DNA from: Candidatus Allofournierella pullicola
GTDB lineage: Bacteria > Bacillota > Clostridia > Oscillospirales > Ruminococcaceae
Assembly: GCA_019114225.1 (NCBI GenBank)
Contig: DXFW01000018.1
Coordinates: forward strand, 1-64,000
Reading direction: 5' to 3'
DNA length: 64,000 bases
In this document: positions 48,719-56,273 of the stretch, piece by piece
How positions within the stretch are numbered: the first letter of the stretch is position 1
Layout: each line of letters opens with the position of its first letter
Notes under the pieces: model-generated
Databases searched by the model: none
What the model was told of the DNA's origin: nothing
The model's input: the letters and a program-made list of their open reading frames with translations, nothing else
Made by a program: the position numbers and the translations under genes

Positions 48719-48747
48719 ATCATACACTATTTTGCCCCTGTTTACAA
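48719..48747 (-). promoter_or_regulatory. Promoter of the DUF5685 cluster
   Basis: TTGTAA (48747-48742), 17-base spacer and TATGAT (48724-48719) on the - strand. A leader hairpin (GACAGC... GCTGTC, 48671-48707) follows. Confidence 0.6.
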
Positions 48748-48801
48748 TTCGCCAGCCCGGCACGGGACCGATAATTCCCAAAAAATTTACAAACGCACTG
48801 C

Positions 48802-49608
48802 CTATATCTGCCGGTCCAGTTCATCGATCCGGCAGAAGCGGTAGCCCTGCTCCTTGAACCAGTCGATGATGTCCGGCAGGGCCTCGGCCGTGGTCTTTCG
48901 GGTGGCCTTGGTGTCGTGCATCAGCACCACACAGACGTTTTTTCCCTCGGCGCCCCTGACCACATTGCGATACACATCGTCCGCGGTGGGGTGCCCGCCC
49001 GCCGCGTCCTCCGCGCAGACGTTCCAGTCCACATAACGGTACCCCTTCTCCGCTGCCTGCGCCACAAGGTTTTTCATAATAGAGCTGCCGCCATACTTGT
49101 GGCTGACGGTGTTGGTGCTTCCGCCGGGGAAGCGAAGCCAGTGAACGCTCTCCAGGTCCACATAAGGTTCTATCTGCTGGCGCAGTTCCTTGATATCCGC
49201 CCAGAACGCCGTGGAACTTGCATAGATGGTCTTGTAGGAATGGGTACAGCTGTGGAGCGCGATCTGATGGCCTTCCTCCACCGCCCGTTTGATGAGGGGC
49301 AGGTGGTCTTTGTTGTTGTCCGCCGACACCACGAAGAAGGTGGCCGGCACTTCTTTTTCCTTCAGCACATCCAACACCGTCTCGGTGGTGGCGCTGGGGC
49401 CGTCGTCAAAGGTGAGGAACACCCGCTTCTCCCCGTCTTCTTCCGCCAGCGCCTGCGCGGAAACAAAGGTGGTGGTCTCCAGATCCGACTGACGGCACAC
49501 CGGCGCGGCCCTCTGCACCGCCCACAGCATGGCGCTCGCCGCGCCGGCACAGCAGACGCACCAGATCAGCACCCAAAGCTTGCGCTTGCGTTTCAATGAA
49601 TCACCCAT
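48802..49608 (-). CDS. Polysaccharide deacetylase (PdaA-like)
   Basis: 268 residues. Signal/anchor at residues about 10-32 and then a carbohydrate esterase family 4 domain: FLTFDDGPSATTETVLDVL (metal Asp pair, about residue 65), QIALHSCTHSYKTIY (His pair), RFPGGSTN, and the closing VVLMHDTKATRKTTAEALPDII. It acts outside the membrane, removing acetyl groups from peptidoglycan or other sugars (muramic delta-lactam formation in spores is one known use). The start at 49608 diverges from rmuC with a 107-base gap. Confidence 0.88.
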   Translation of the reverse strand: MGDSLKRKRKLWVLIWCVCCAGAASAMLWAVQRAAPVCRQSDLETTTFVSAQALAEEDGEKRVFLTFDDGPSATTETVLDVLKEKEVPATFFVVSADNNKDHLPLIKRAVEEGHQIALHSCTHSYKTIYASSTAFWADIKELRQQIEPYVDLESVHWLRFPGGSTNTVSHKYGGSSIMKNLVAQAAEKGYRYVDWNVCAEDAAGGHPTADDVYRNVVRGAEGKNVCVVLMHDTKATRKTTAEALPDIIDWFKEQGYRFCRIDELDRQI

Positions 49609-49715
49609 CGTTTTCTCGCCGCCTTTTTGTCATGTTGATTTGCCTTCGCAAACCCCGTATACTTATAGCTATGAAGTCAGGGGACGGGTTATCCCCTTTT
49701 TGCAAGGAGAAAATG

Positions 49716-50870
49716 ATGGAAATTGTGACTTTGGTGCTGGCCGGGCTGGCCTGCGTGCTGAGCCTTGCCAATCTGCTGCGCCGCCCGCGGGGGCTTTCCG
49801 GCGAAGATCTGGAAAAGGTGCGGCAGGATCTTCTGGCCGAAATTCGCCAGACACGGCAGGAGCTCTCCGGCAGCGTGGCCGCCGGGCTCCAGGCCAGCAA
49901 TGTGCAGACGGAGCAAAAGCTGGAAAGCATACGCACCACCATGGAGGTACGCCTGAACGCCATGCAGGCGGTGACCGACCGGCGGCTGGGCGAAATGCGC
50001 CAGACGGTGGACGAAAAGCTGCAAAAGACGCTGGAGGACCGGCTGCAGAAGAGCTTCGGCCTGGTGAGCCAGCAGCTGGAACTGGTGTACAAGGGGCTGG
50101 GCGAAATGCGCACGCTGGCCGCCGGCGTGGGCGATCTGAAAAAGGTTCTGAGCAACGTCAAGACCCGCGGCATTCTGGGCGAGGTCCAGCTGGGCGCCAT
50201 TCTGGAGCAGCTGCTCGCCCCCGGGCAGTATGCCGAAAATGTGGCCACCGTGCCGGGCAGCACCGAGCGTGTGGAGTTTGCGGTGCGTCTTCCGGGCGAC
50301 GCGGACGGTCCGGTGTGGCTGCCCATCGACGCGAAGTTTCCGCAGGACGCCTACGCCGCATTGCTGGCAGCCTATGACACGGCAGACAAAACCGCAGTTG
50401 AACTTGCGGCCAAAGAACTGGACAAGCGGGTGCGCGGGTTCGGCAAGGACATCCACGACAAATACCTGGCCCCCGGCCACACCACCGATTTCGGAGTGAT
50501 GTTCCTGCCGGTGGAAGGGCTTTATGCCGAGGTGGTCCGCCGGGGCACCGCCGAGCGGCTGCAGCGGGAATACAAAATCGTGGTGGCGGGCCCCACCACC
50601 ATGGCGGCGCTGCTGAACAGCCTGCAGATGGGTTTCAAAACACTGGCCATCCAGAAGCGCAGCAGCGAGGTTTGGAAGGTGCTGGGCAGCGTGAAGGCCG
50701 AGTTCGACACCTTTGGCCAGGCGCTGGCCCAGGCACAGAACCGCTTGAATCAGGCCAGCAGCGAACTGGAAAATCTGGTGGGCGTGCGCACCCGGCAGAT
50801 CCAGCGAAAGCTGCAGCAGGTCACATTGCTTCCCGGTGAAGAAAGCGGCGAAGAAAAACCCGTTGAGTAA
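49716..50870 (+). CDS. rmuC: DNA recombination protein RmuC
   Basis: 384 residues. N-terminal membrane helix (VTLVLAGLACVLSLANLL) then a long coiled-coil (residues about 30-110) and the RmuC nuclease-like core: VKTRGILGEVQLGAILEQLL, WLPIDAKFPQDAYAAL, and GVMFLPVEGLYAEVV, LLNSLQMGFKTLAIQ. RmuC limits certain DNA inversions and is linked to restart of replication. The start could be ATG 49713 or 49716; the latter has better spacing to AAGGAG. Next to a polysaccharide deacetylase transcribed the other way. Confidence 0.92.
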   Translation: MEIVTLVLAGLACVLSLANLLRRPRGLSGEDLEKVRQDLLAEIRQTRQELSGSVAAGLQASNVQTEQKLESIRTTMEVRLNAMQAVTDRRLGEMRQTVDEKLQKTLEDRLQKSFGLVSQQLELVYKGLGEMRTLAAGVGDLKKVLSNVKTRGILGEVQLGAILEQLLAPGQYAENVATVPGSTERVEFAVRLPGDADGPVWLPIDAKFPQDAYAALLAAYDTADKTAVELAAKELDKRVRGFGKDIHDKYLAPGHTTDFGVMFLPVEGLYAEVVRRGTAERLQREYKIVVAGPTTMAALLNSLQMGFKTLAIQKRSSEVWKVLGSVKAEFDTFGQALAQAQNRLNQASSELENLVGVRTRQIQRKLQQVTLLPGEESGEEKPVE

Positions 50871-50884
50871 CACGTCATCGGGTA

Positions 50885-50913
50885 TTGACTTCCCGCGCCC
50901 GGTATGGTAGAAT
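50885..50913 (+). promoter_or_regulatory. Promoter of tRNA-Leu(GAG)
   Basis: TTGACT (50885-50890), 17-base spacer and TAGAAT (50908-50913). Confidence 0.75.
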
Positions 50914-50941
50914 ACGTTTTGCGGAATTTCCCGCCTGATAT

Positions 50942-51026
50942 GCGAGGGTGGCGGAACCGGCAGACGCGCACGTTTGAGGTGCGTGTGGTATATACCATGG
51001 GGGTTCAAGTCCCCTCCCTCGCACCA
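50942..51026 (+). tRNA. tRNA-Leu(GAG)
   Basis: Class II tRNA with a long variable arm. The acceptor is GCGAGGG with CCCTCGC, the D-arm region GGTGGCGGAACCGGCAGACG is typical of Leu, and the anticodon arm is CACGT-TTGAGGT-GCGTG with anticodon GAG (reads CTC/CTT). The variable arm is GGTATATACC-like, the T arm has GGGGTTCAAGTCCCC, and CCA is encoded. Confidence 0.95.
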
Positions 51027-51027
51027 A

Positions 51028-51068
51028 ATCGCCGCAAGCGGTCAAAACGCTTGCGGCGATTTTTTGTT
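51028..51068 (+). terminator. Terminator of tRNA-Leu(GAG)
   Basis: ATCGCCGCAAGCG pairs with CGCTTGCGGCGAT, followed by TTTTTG. Confidence 0.92.
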
Positions 51069-51216
51069 TTGCCGCCCAGTGCGCGGTGTTTTTGCTTTTT
51101 TTGAATTGACAAGAGGCTGCAAGTATACTACATTGGAAGTGCCGGCGGACATTCGCGGCGGGTGACTCTTTGCGCCCGGCGCAAAGGTCAGCGGACATCA
51201 AACAGGAGGGATCACC

Positions 51217-51522
51217 ATGAACGATTCTTATTTTGACGGCGGCCTGCTGCAGCTCATCGGCTGGCGCTTGCTCGGCACACTCATCACCGTCTGCACCTGT
51301 GGCATCTGCTATCCCTGGGCTGTGTGCATGGTGTACGGCTGGGAGACCAAGCACACCGTTGTGAACGGGCACCGGCTCACCTTTGACGGAAGCGCTGTCC
51401 AGCTGTTTGGCAACTGGATCAAGTGGTTCTTCCTCACCATCATCACCCTGGGCATTTACGGTTTCTGGCTTGGGATCGCCCTGCGTAAATGGAAGGCAAA
51501 GCACACCCACTTCGCCAATTGA
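51217..51522 (+). CDS. DUF898-like small membrane protein
   Basis: 101 residues with two membrane stretches. It has the repeated DUF898 pattern YFDGGLLQLIGWRLLGTLITVCTCGICYPWAVCMVYGWETKHTVVNGHRLTFDG (in pieces), then LFGNWIKWFFLTIITLGIYGFWLGIALRKWKAKHTHF. In the longer family members this unit repeats several times; here there is one and a half. Role unknown. The start at 51217 follows AGGAGGG. The terminator after it is strong. Confidence 0.75.
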   Translation: MNDSYFDGGLLQLIGWRLLGTLITVCTCGICYPWAVCMVYGWETKHTVVNGHRLTFDGSAVQLFGNWIKWFFLTIITLGIYGFWLGIALRKWKAKHTHFAN

Positions 51523-51548
51523 GCCACAGGCTAAAAATCGTTTGACTG

Positions 51549-51593
51549 AAAACGCCGTACCCGCTGAAAATCAGCAGGTACGGCGTTTTTTGC
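51549..51593 (+). terminator. Terminator of the DUF898-like gene
   Basis: AACGCCGTACC (with CGCTG) pairs with (CAGCA) GGTACGGCGTT, followed by TTTTTG. Confidence 0.85.
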
Positions 51594-51618
51594 GGAATGC
51601 GACAGCCAAGAAAGCGCC

Positions 51619-52956
51619 TCACGACGCAGTGAAGGCGGTTTCGTCCCTGCAGCGCCAGAGGAACGCCGCCGCCACAAGGGCAGCCATGAATTCTGCCGCC
51701 ACGGTGGCGGCCCAGATACCGTCTACCTGCCAGATGAGCGGCAGCAAAAGCACCGCTGCCACCTGGAACAGCAGCGCGCGCAAGAAGGAGATGAGCGCCG
51801 AGACCAGGCCGTTGTTCAGCGCGGTGAAAAACGCCGAGCCGAAGATGGCAAATCCGGTGAACAGGAACGAGAAGGCAAAAATACCGAAAGCGCGCACCGT
51901 GAGCTCATAGAGCGCCTGGTCGTAGCCCACGAACAGGCGGGAGAGCGGCTGCGCCAGCCCCAGAGCCGCCGCAAACATCGCCAAAGCGAAGCCGCCGATG
52001 AGGCCAAGACTGCGGCGCAGAATGCCTTTGACCTCCGCTGCGTTCCGCGCGCCGTAGTGGTAGCTTATCACAGGCGCTGAACCCACCGAATAGCCCAGGA
52101 ATACCGCCTGGAAAATCAGGCTCACATACATCAGAACTCCGTAGGCAGCCACGCCGTCCTCCCCCGCCATGGCCAGCAACTGCAAATTGTAAAGCATGCT
52201 CACCAGCGGGATGGAGATATTGCTCATCAGTTCGGAGGAACCGTTGGCGCACACACGCAGCAGCGTGCGCAAGTCTCTGCGCGCACGCCCCAGACGGAGC
52301 AGGCTGCTGTTCGGCAGCGCAAAATAGACCAGCGGGACAAGCCCGCCCACGCACTGGCTGATGGCCGTGGCTGCCGCGGCTCCTTGAATGCCCCAAGGCA
52401 GCACCGCCACAAACAGCGCGTCCAGCACCATATTGGTGACGCCCGCCGCCACCGTGACATACAGCCCAAGCGACGGTTTGCCCGCTGTGGGGAACAGACA
52501 CTGGAACTCGTATTGCAGGATATACATGGGGTTTGCCGCCAGGATAATGCGCCCGTAAAGCACGCAGTTTTCCAGCAGTTCCCCTTTCGCGCCAAGCGCC
52601 GTGAGCAGCGGACGCAGCAAAACAAATCCTGCCGCCGCAAGCACCGCGCCCAGGGCGGCGGAGGTGTACACCACCATGGAGAACAGCCGCCCGGCCTTTT
52701 CCTTGTCTCCCTCGCCCAGCGTTTTGGCGATCAGCGCGCCGCCGCCCGTGCCGAACATAAAGCCCACCGCCCCCAGGATCATCAGGAACGGCATGATGAA
52801 ATTCACCGCCGTGAACGCGCTTTTACCCACAAAGTTGGACACAAAAAAGCCGTCCACCACACCGTAGATGGAAGTGAACACCAGCATGATCATGGAGGGG
52901 AAGGTCAGCCGCAGAAGTTTTTTACAGGTGAAATGATCAGAGAAACGAATCTTCAT
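51619..52956 (-). CDS. MATE-family efflux transporter
   Basis: 445 residues with 12 membrane helices in two similar halves, normal for MATE. Helix 1 region LTFPSMIMLVFTSIYGVVDGFFVSNFVG and later GAVGFMFGTGGGALIAKTLGEGDKEKA, MVLDALFVAVLPWGIQGAAAATAISQCVGG, AVFLGYSVGSAPVISYHYGARN are typical. It exports cationic drugs or metabolites in exchange for Na+ or H+. It lies 13 bases after its MarR-type gene and is certainly in one transcript with it. Confidence 0.92.
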   Translation of the reverse strand: MKIRFSDHFTCKKLLRLTFPSMIMLVFTSIYGVVDGFFVSNFVGKSAFTAVNFIMPFLMILGAVGFMFGTGGGALIAKTLGEGDKEKAGRLFSMVVYTSAALGAVLAAAGFVLLRPLLTALGAKGELLENCVLYGRIILAANPMYILQYEFQCLFPTAGKPSLGLYVTVAAGVTNMVLDALFVAVLPWGIQGAAAATAISQCVGGLVPLVYFALPNSSLLRLGRARRDLRTLLRVCANGSSELMSNISIPLVSMLYNLQLLAMAGEDGVAAYGVLMYVSLIFQAVFLGYSVGSAPVISYHYGARNAAEVKGILRRSLGLIGGFALAMFAAALGLAQPLSRLFVGYDQALYELTVRAFGIFAFSFLFTGFAIFGSAFFTALNNGLVSALISFLRALLFQVAAVLLLPLIWQVDGIWAATVAAEFMAALVAAAFLWRCRDETAFTAS

Positions 52957-52969
52957 AGGGTTCCTTTCG

Positions 52970-53407
52970 TTACAGCTGTGCCGTCCTTTCTCTGAATTTG
53001 ACCAGAAACTGCTCGGTCAGACGCAGATAGGTCTCCAGTTCCTCTTCAGACCAGCACGCGAGTATATCATTTTCGATTTGTTGAATGCGCATTGCCGTTC
53101 TTTTCGCCACTGCCCGGCCGACATCCGTCAGGCACGCGTTCTTGGCCCTCGCACCGGCGTTTTCCAGATAAAGCACGCCCTCCGCTTCCAGCTTGCGGAT
53201 GGCGGAATTCATCGTCTGCTTGCTCAGGCCGGAACGCCGCCGGATGGTGCGCAGCGGACAACTGCCGCCGTTATCGCAGATCGCATAGAGGATCTTGACC
53301 GCGCTGTCGGAACAGCCCAGCTTGACGCTGGCCTCATGATAGGCGGCCTCGGTCTCTCCCAGCAGGTAGTTGAACCGGCTCAGGTGTTCCCGGGTGTTTT
53401 TTGCCAT
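52970..53407 (-). CDS. MarR-family repressor
   Basis: 145 residues, winged helix with the MarR pattern: SAVKILYAICDNGGSCPLRTIRRRSGLSKQTMNSAIRKLEAEGVLYLE (in pieces, residues about 35-85) and the long dimer helices before and after. It is first in the operon with the MATE exporter. A perfect 15-base inverted repeat covers the promoter in front of it, so repression of itself and the exporter, released by an exported compound, is the expected circuit. Confidence 0.9.
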   Translation of the reverse strand: MAKNTREHLSRFNYLLGETEAAYHEASVKLGCSDSAVKILYAICDNGGSCPLRTIRRRSGLSKQTMNSAIRKLEAEGVLYLENAGARAKNACLTDVGRAVAKRTAMRIQQIENDILACWSEEELETYLRLTEQFLVKFRERTAQL

Positions 53408-53424
53408 GATCGACGCTCCTTTTT

Positions 53425-53473
53425 AGTCCGAAATCGTACCTGCTATTTTAGTACGATTTCGGACTTTTGTCAA
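53425..53473 (-). promoter_or_regulatory. MarR-MATE promoter with embedded perfect operator
   Basis: On the - strand TTGACA (53473-53468), 17-base spacer and TAAAAT (53450-53445). The arms GTACGATTTCGGACT (53451-53465) and AGTCCGAAATCGTAC (53425-53439) form a perfect 15-base inverted repeat with an 11-base gap: one arm fills the -35/-10 spacer and the other lies right after the -10. Confidence 0.85.
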
Positions 53474-53487
53474 CCGGCGGCCTCCCT

Positions 53488-53544
53488 TTGAAAAAAGTGG
53501 CCGGAGCCGGACATACTAAAAGCGGGGCACTTGGCCCCGCTTTT
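53488..53544 (+). promoter_or_regulatory. Promoter and 5' hairpin of the small His/acidic protein gene
   Basis: TTGAAA (53488-53493), 18-base spacer and CATACT (53512-53517). The predicted start of the RNA falls at a perfect hairpin AAAAGCGGGG-CACTTGG-CCCCGCTTTT (53518-53544), which would protect the 5' end of the message. Confidence 0.5.
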
Positions 53545-53568
53545 GCAACAAAGAAAGGAAGGATCACT

Positions 53569-53850
53569 ATGGACCACGAATACCGAGACCCGCACCACCA
53601 TGAAGACCAGAACGCCGTGACCGAAGTGGGCGTGCCCGAACCCCACCAGCCCGGCTGCCGTCCGCCCCGGGCGGACGGCCTCGTGACAGAAGCCGACGCA
53701 TTTTACGAAGGGCTGGGCATGGGCGCCTATTTCCCCTCCGTGTTTGAAGGCACCCCTGAGCAGGGCAAACGCGGTCAAAACACCGTTGGCCCCGACGAAT
53801 GCGGCCCGGACCGGCGCGGCTGCGGCTGCCAGAGCGAACCCGCAGAATAA
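53569..53850 (+). CDS. Small hydrophilic His/Pro/Asp-rich protein
   Basis: 93 residues, no membrane helix or signal. It begins MDHEYRDPHHHEDQNAV, has VPEPHQPGCRPPRADG in the middle and ends GPDECGPDRRGCGCQSEPAE. Histidines at the start and Cys at the end could bind metal. No family recognised. The start at 53569 follows AAGGAAGG by 7 bases, and the gene has its own promoter, leader hairpin and strong terminator, so it is probably real and expressed. Confidence 0.55.
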   Translation: MDHEYRDPHHHEDQNAVTEVGVPEPHQPGCRPPRADGLVTEADAFYEGLGMGAYFPSVFEGTPEQGKRGQNTVGPDECGPDRRGCGCQSEPAE

Positions 53851-53855
53851 CTGCC

Positions 53856-53903
53856 GCAGGGCCGCTCCCGCTTTGAACCGGGAACGGCCCTGCAATTTTT
53901 TTT
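53856..53903 (+). terminator. Terminator after the small His-rich gene
   Basis: GCAGGGCCG-TCCCG pairs with CGGGA-CGGCCCTGC, then a run of eight T. Confidence 0.92.
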
Positions 53904-53920
53904 GCAGCATGCGAAAAAGG

Positions 53921-53948
53921 TTGATTTCACAGACAGGTCTGTTATAAT
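53921..53948 (+). promoter_or_regulatory. Promoter of ridA
   Basis: TTGATT (53921-53926), 16-base spacer and TATAAT (53943-53948). Confidence 0.7.
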
Positions 53949-54026
53949 AAAGATAAAGACGGCCTTTTCATTCAGAAAAAGGCCTTCCCTTTGAACGACC
54001 GAATTCTGCAAGGAGGTTTATACAAG

Positions 54027-54395
54027 ATGAAAGTTATCGAGACCAGCAAGGCGCCCGGCGCCATCGGCCCCTATTCTCAGGGTTTTGAGGTGAACGGCTT
54101 CGTGTTCACCAGCGGCCAGATCCCTGTGGATCCCTCCACCGGCAATGTGCCCGAGGGTATCGCTGCGCAGGCTGAGTGGAGCTGCAAGAACGTGGGCGCC
54201 ATTCTGGAGGCTGCCGGCGTGGGCTTTGAGAACGTGGTCAAGACCACCTGCTTCCTGGCTGACATGGGCGACTTTGCCGCTTTCAACGAAGTGTACGCCA
54301 AATACTTCGTTTCCAAGCCCGCCCGCAGCTGCGTGGCTGTGAAGGCTCTGCCGAAGGGCGTTCTGTGCGAGATCGAGGCCATCGCTGAGAAGTAA
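54027..54395 (+). CDS. ridA: RidA-family enamine/imine deaminase
   Basis: 122 residues, YjgF/RidA fold. Key pieces: APGAIGPYSQGFEVNGFVFTSGQIPVD at the start, NVVKTTCFLADMGDFAAFNEVY in the middle, and PARSCVAVKALPKGVLCEIEAIA with the catalytic Arg in ARS and the Glu near the end. It removes reactive enamines made by PLP enzymes such as threonine dehydratase. The start at 54027 has AAGGAGG 10 bases upstream. Promoter and terminator show a single-gene unit. Confidence 0.95.
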   Translation: MKVIETSKAPGAIGPYSQGFEVNGFVFTSGQIPVDPSTGNVPEGIAAQAEWSCKNVGAILEAAGVGFENVVKTTCFLADMGDFAAFNEVYAKYFVSKPARSCVAVKALPKGVLCEIEAIAEK

Positions 54396-54415
54396 GCGGT
54401 CTGTTTCGGACATAG

Positions 54416-54460
54416 AAAAACCCCGCTGTTTGTCTTGGACAAACAGCGGGGTTTTCTTTT
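54416..54460. terminator. Bidirectional terminator, ridA (+) and fur-type gene (-)
   Basis: CCCCGCTGTTTGTC pairs perfectly with GACAAACAGCGGGG around TTG, with A and T runs outside. Confidence 0.95.
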
Positions 54461-54463
54461 TTG

Positions 54464-54847
54464 TCAGGAACCGCTCGCCTCGCGGCAGGCGCTGCACACT
54501 CCATACAGCGTGAGCGCATAGCCCTCGATGGCAAGTTCCGGCCGTCCGGCGATCATCTCGTCCAGCGGCGTTTTGTCCAGCTGAACATCCTCCACCCGGC
54601 CGCACCGGGTGCAGAACATATGGTCGTGATCGGCCAGCGTGCGGTCAAACCGGTCGGCCTGGCCGGGAACGCTCACCCGGCGCACACGTCCGACTTCCAC
54701 AAGGCCGTTCAGATTGCGGTACACCGTGCCCAGGCTTAAGCCGGGGCAGTCATCCCGCACCGCGGTATAGATCTCGTCGGCGGTGGGGTGATCGCAGCGG
54801 CTCTGCACCTGCTTCATCACCAGCTCCCGCTGCCGTGAATAACGCAT
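54464..54847 (-). CDS. Fur-family regulator (PerR-like)
   Basis: 127 residues. N-terminal winged helix (SRQRELVMKQVQSRCDHPTADEIYTAVRDD, LSLGTVYRNLNGLVEVGRVRRVSV), then the metal region HDHMFCTRCGRVEDVQ with a CxxC pair, and a second Cys pair in YGVCSACRE: together a structural zinc site. PerR and Fur cannot be separated on this evidence; a Per-box-like sequence over the promoter and the small size favour PerR (peroxide sensing), with self-repression. Confidence 0.8.
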   Translation of the reverse strand: MRYSRQRELVMKQVQSRCDHPTADEIYTAVRDDCPGLSLGTVYRNLNGLVEVGRVRRVSVPGQADRFDRTLADHDHMFCTRCGRVEDVQLDKTPLDEMIAGRPELAIEGYALTLYGVCSACREASGS

Positions 54848-54910
54848 GGTCCTTCCCTCCTGTTCTCGCCCGCCGCGGCCTGCCTGCCGCGCGGTACATG
54901 GTCACGTTTT

Positions 54911-54944
54911 TTATAATAGTAATTGTTTTCACATATTTTGTCAA
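54911..54944 (-). promoter_or_regulatory. Promoter of the Fur-family gene with a half-conserved Per/Fur box
   Basis: On the - strand TTGACA (54944-54939), 17-base spacer and TACTAT (54921-54916). The + strand reads TTATAATAGTAATTG (54911-54925), of which the first seven bases match one half of the PerR consensus TTATAATNATTATAA and the second half only partly; it covers the -10. Confidence 0.6.
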
Positions 54945-54986
54945 GGGCCGTCTTTCCGCCTTTTCGGCCGCGAAAGAGCGCAACGT

Positions 54987-56273
54987 TCAGCCCTTTTCCC
55001 CGTCGGCTGTGCCCTTGACCCGCTGCCAATAGGCGCGGGCGGCTTGCTCAGTCTTGTTCTCACCCCAGTGGTAATACTGCGTGCCTTCCAGCGCGTCGGG
55101 CAGATATTGCTGCGCCACCCAGCTGCCGGGAAAGGCATGAGGGTATTTGTAGTGCTGGCCCTTCACCGCCGCGTCCTCGCCGTCAAAGTGCTTGTTTTGA
55201 AGATGGCGCGGGATAGGCCCGGTGCGTCCCTTTTGCAGATCGGCCATGGCGGCGTTGATTCCCGCTTCGCCGGTGTTGGACTTGGGCGCGGTGGCCACCA
55301 GGATGACCGCGTCCGCCAGAGGAATGCGCCCTTCCGGCAGGCCCAGCATGGTGGCGGCGTCCACGGCCGCCTTGACGATGGGGATGATCTGGGGCCAGGC
55401 AAGGCCCACGTCCTCACAGGCGCAGACCATCAACCGGCGGCACGCGCTCACCAGGTCCCCAGCTTCCAGCAGGCGGGCAAGGTAATGCAGCGCCGCGTCC
55501 GGGTCGGAGCCGCGCATGGATTTCTGGTAGGCGGAGAGGATATCGTAGTGGTCGTCGCCGTTTTTGTCGTACCGCATAGCGGTGCGCCCGGTGACCTGCC
55601 GGGCCATCTCCCCGTCCACCCGGCGCGCTCCTGTCTCATCGGTGCGTGCTGCGGCGGCCGCCAGTTCCAGGCACCCCAGCGCCTTGCGCATATCGCCGCC
55701 GCAGCCATGGGCCAGGATGTCCAGCGCGTCCTCGTCCACCGTCAGCGGCGTGCCGTCCATTTCGGAGAGACGCTCGGCCGCGTTTCGCAGCCCATCGGCC
55801 ACGTCGGCAGGAGTGAGGGATTTGAACTCGAACACGGCGCACCGGCTGAGCAGCGCGTTGTAGATGTAGAAGTAAGGGTTCTCGGTGGTGGAGGCGATGA
55901 GGGTGACGGTGCCGTCTTCAATGCACTCCAGAAGGCTCTGCTGCTGTTTTTTGTTCAGATACTGGATCTCGTCCAGATAGAGCAGCAGCCCGCCCTGGCC
56001 CTGCAGGGTGCCGATCTCCGCCAGCACGGCTTTGATGTCCCCCGTGGAGGCGGAGGTACCGTTCAGCTTGTGCAGACGCATGCCGCTGCGCTCGGCGATG
56101 ATTCGGGCAACAGTGGTTTTGCCCACGCCCGGAGGGCCGTAAAAAATCATGTTGGGCACCGTTCCGCTCTCAATGGCACGGCGGAACACACACCCTTCCC
56201 CCAGCAGGTGTTTTTGGCCCCACACCTGGCCGAGAGTGGCCGGGCGCAGGCGCTGAGCCAGCGGCTCACCCAC
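54987..56273 (-). CDS. rarA: Replication-associated recombination protein RarA (MgsA)
   Basis: 428 residues of the AAA+ clamp-loader-like family. Walker A is in MIFYGPPGVGKTTVARI, Walker B in LYLDEIQYLNKKQQQSLL, sensor in ASTTENPYFYIYNALLSRC, and the C-terminal tetramer domain has HYDILSAYQKSMRGSDPDAALHYLARLLEAG, CEDVGLA and GSWVAQQYLP. It acts at stalled forks. The start is GTG 56273, 8 bases behind GGGAGG; the GTG at 56282 lies inside that ribosome site. It overlaps the esterase stop by 8 bases. Confidence 0.93.
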   Translation of the reverse strand: MGEPLAQRLRPATLGQVWGQKHLLGEGCVFRRAIESGTVPNMIFYGPPGVGKTTVARIIAERSGMRLHKLNGTSASTGDIKAVLAEIGTLQGQGGLLLYLDEIQYLNKKQQQSLLECIEDGTVTLIASTTENPYFYIYNALLSRCAVFEFKSLTPADVADGLRNAAERLSEMDGTPLTVDEDALDILAHGCGGDMRKALGCLELAAAAARTDETGARRVDGEMARQVTGRTAMRYDKNGDDHYDILSAYQKSMRGSDPDAALHYLARLLEAGDLVSACRRLMVCACEDVGLAWPQIIPIVKAAVDAATMLGLPEGRIPLADAVILVATAPKSNTGEAGINAAMADLQKGRTGPIPRHLQNKHFDGEDAAVKGQHYKYPHAFPGSWVAQQYLPDALEGTQYYHWGENKTEQAARAYWQRVKGTADGEKG

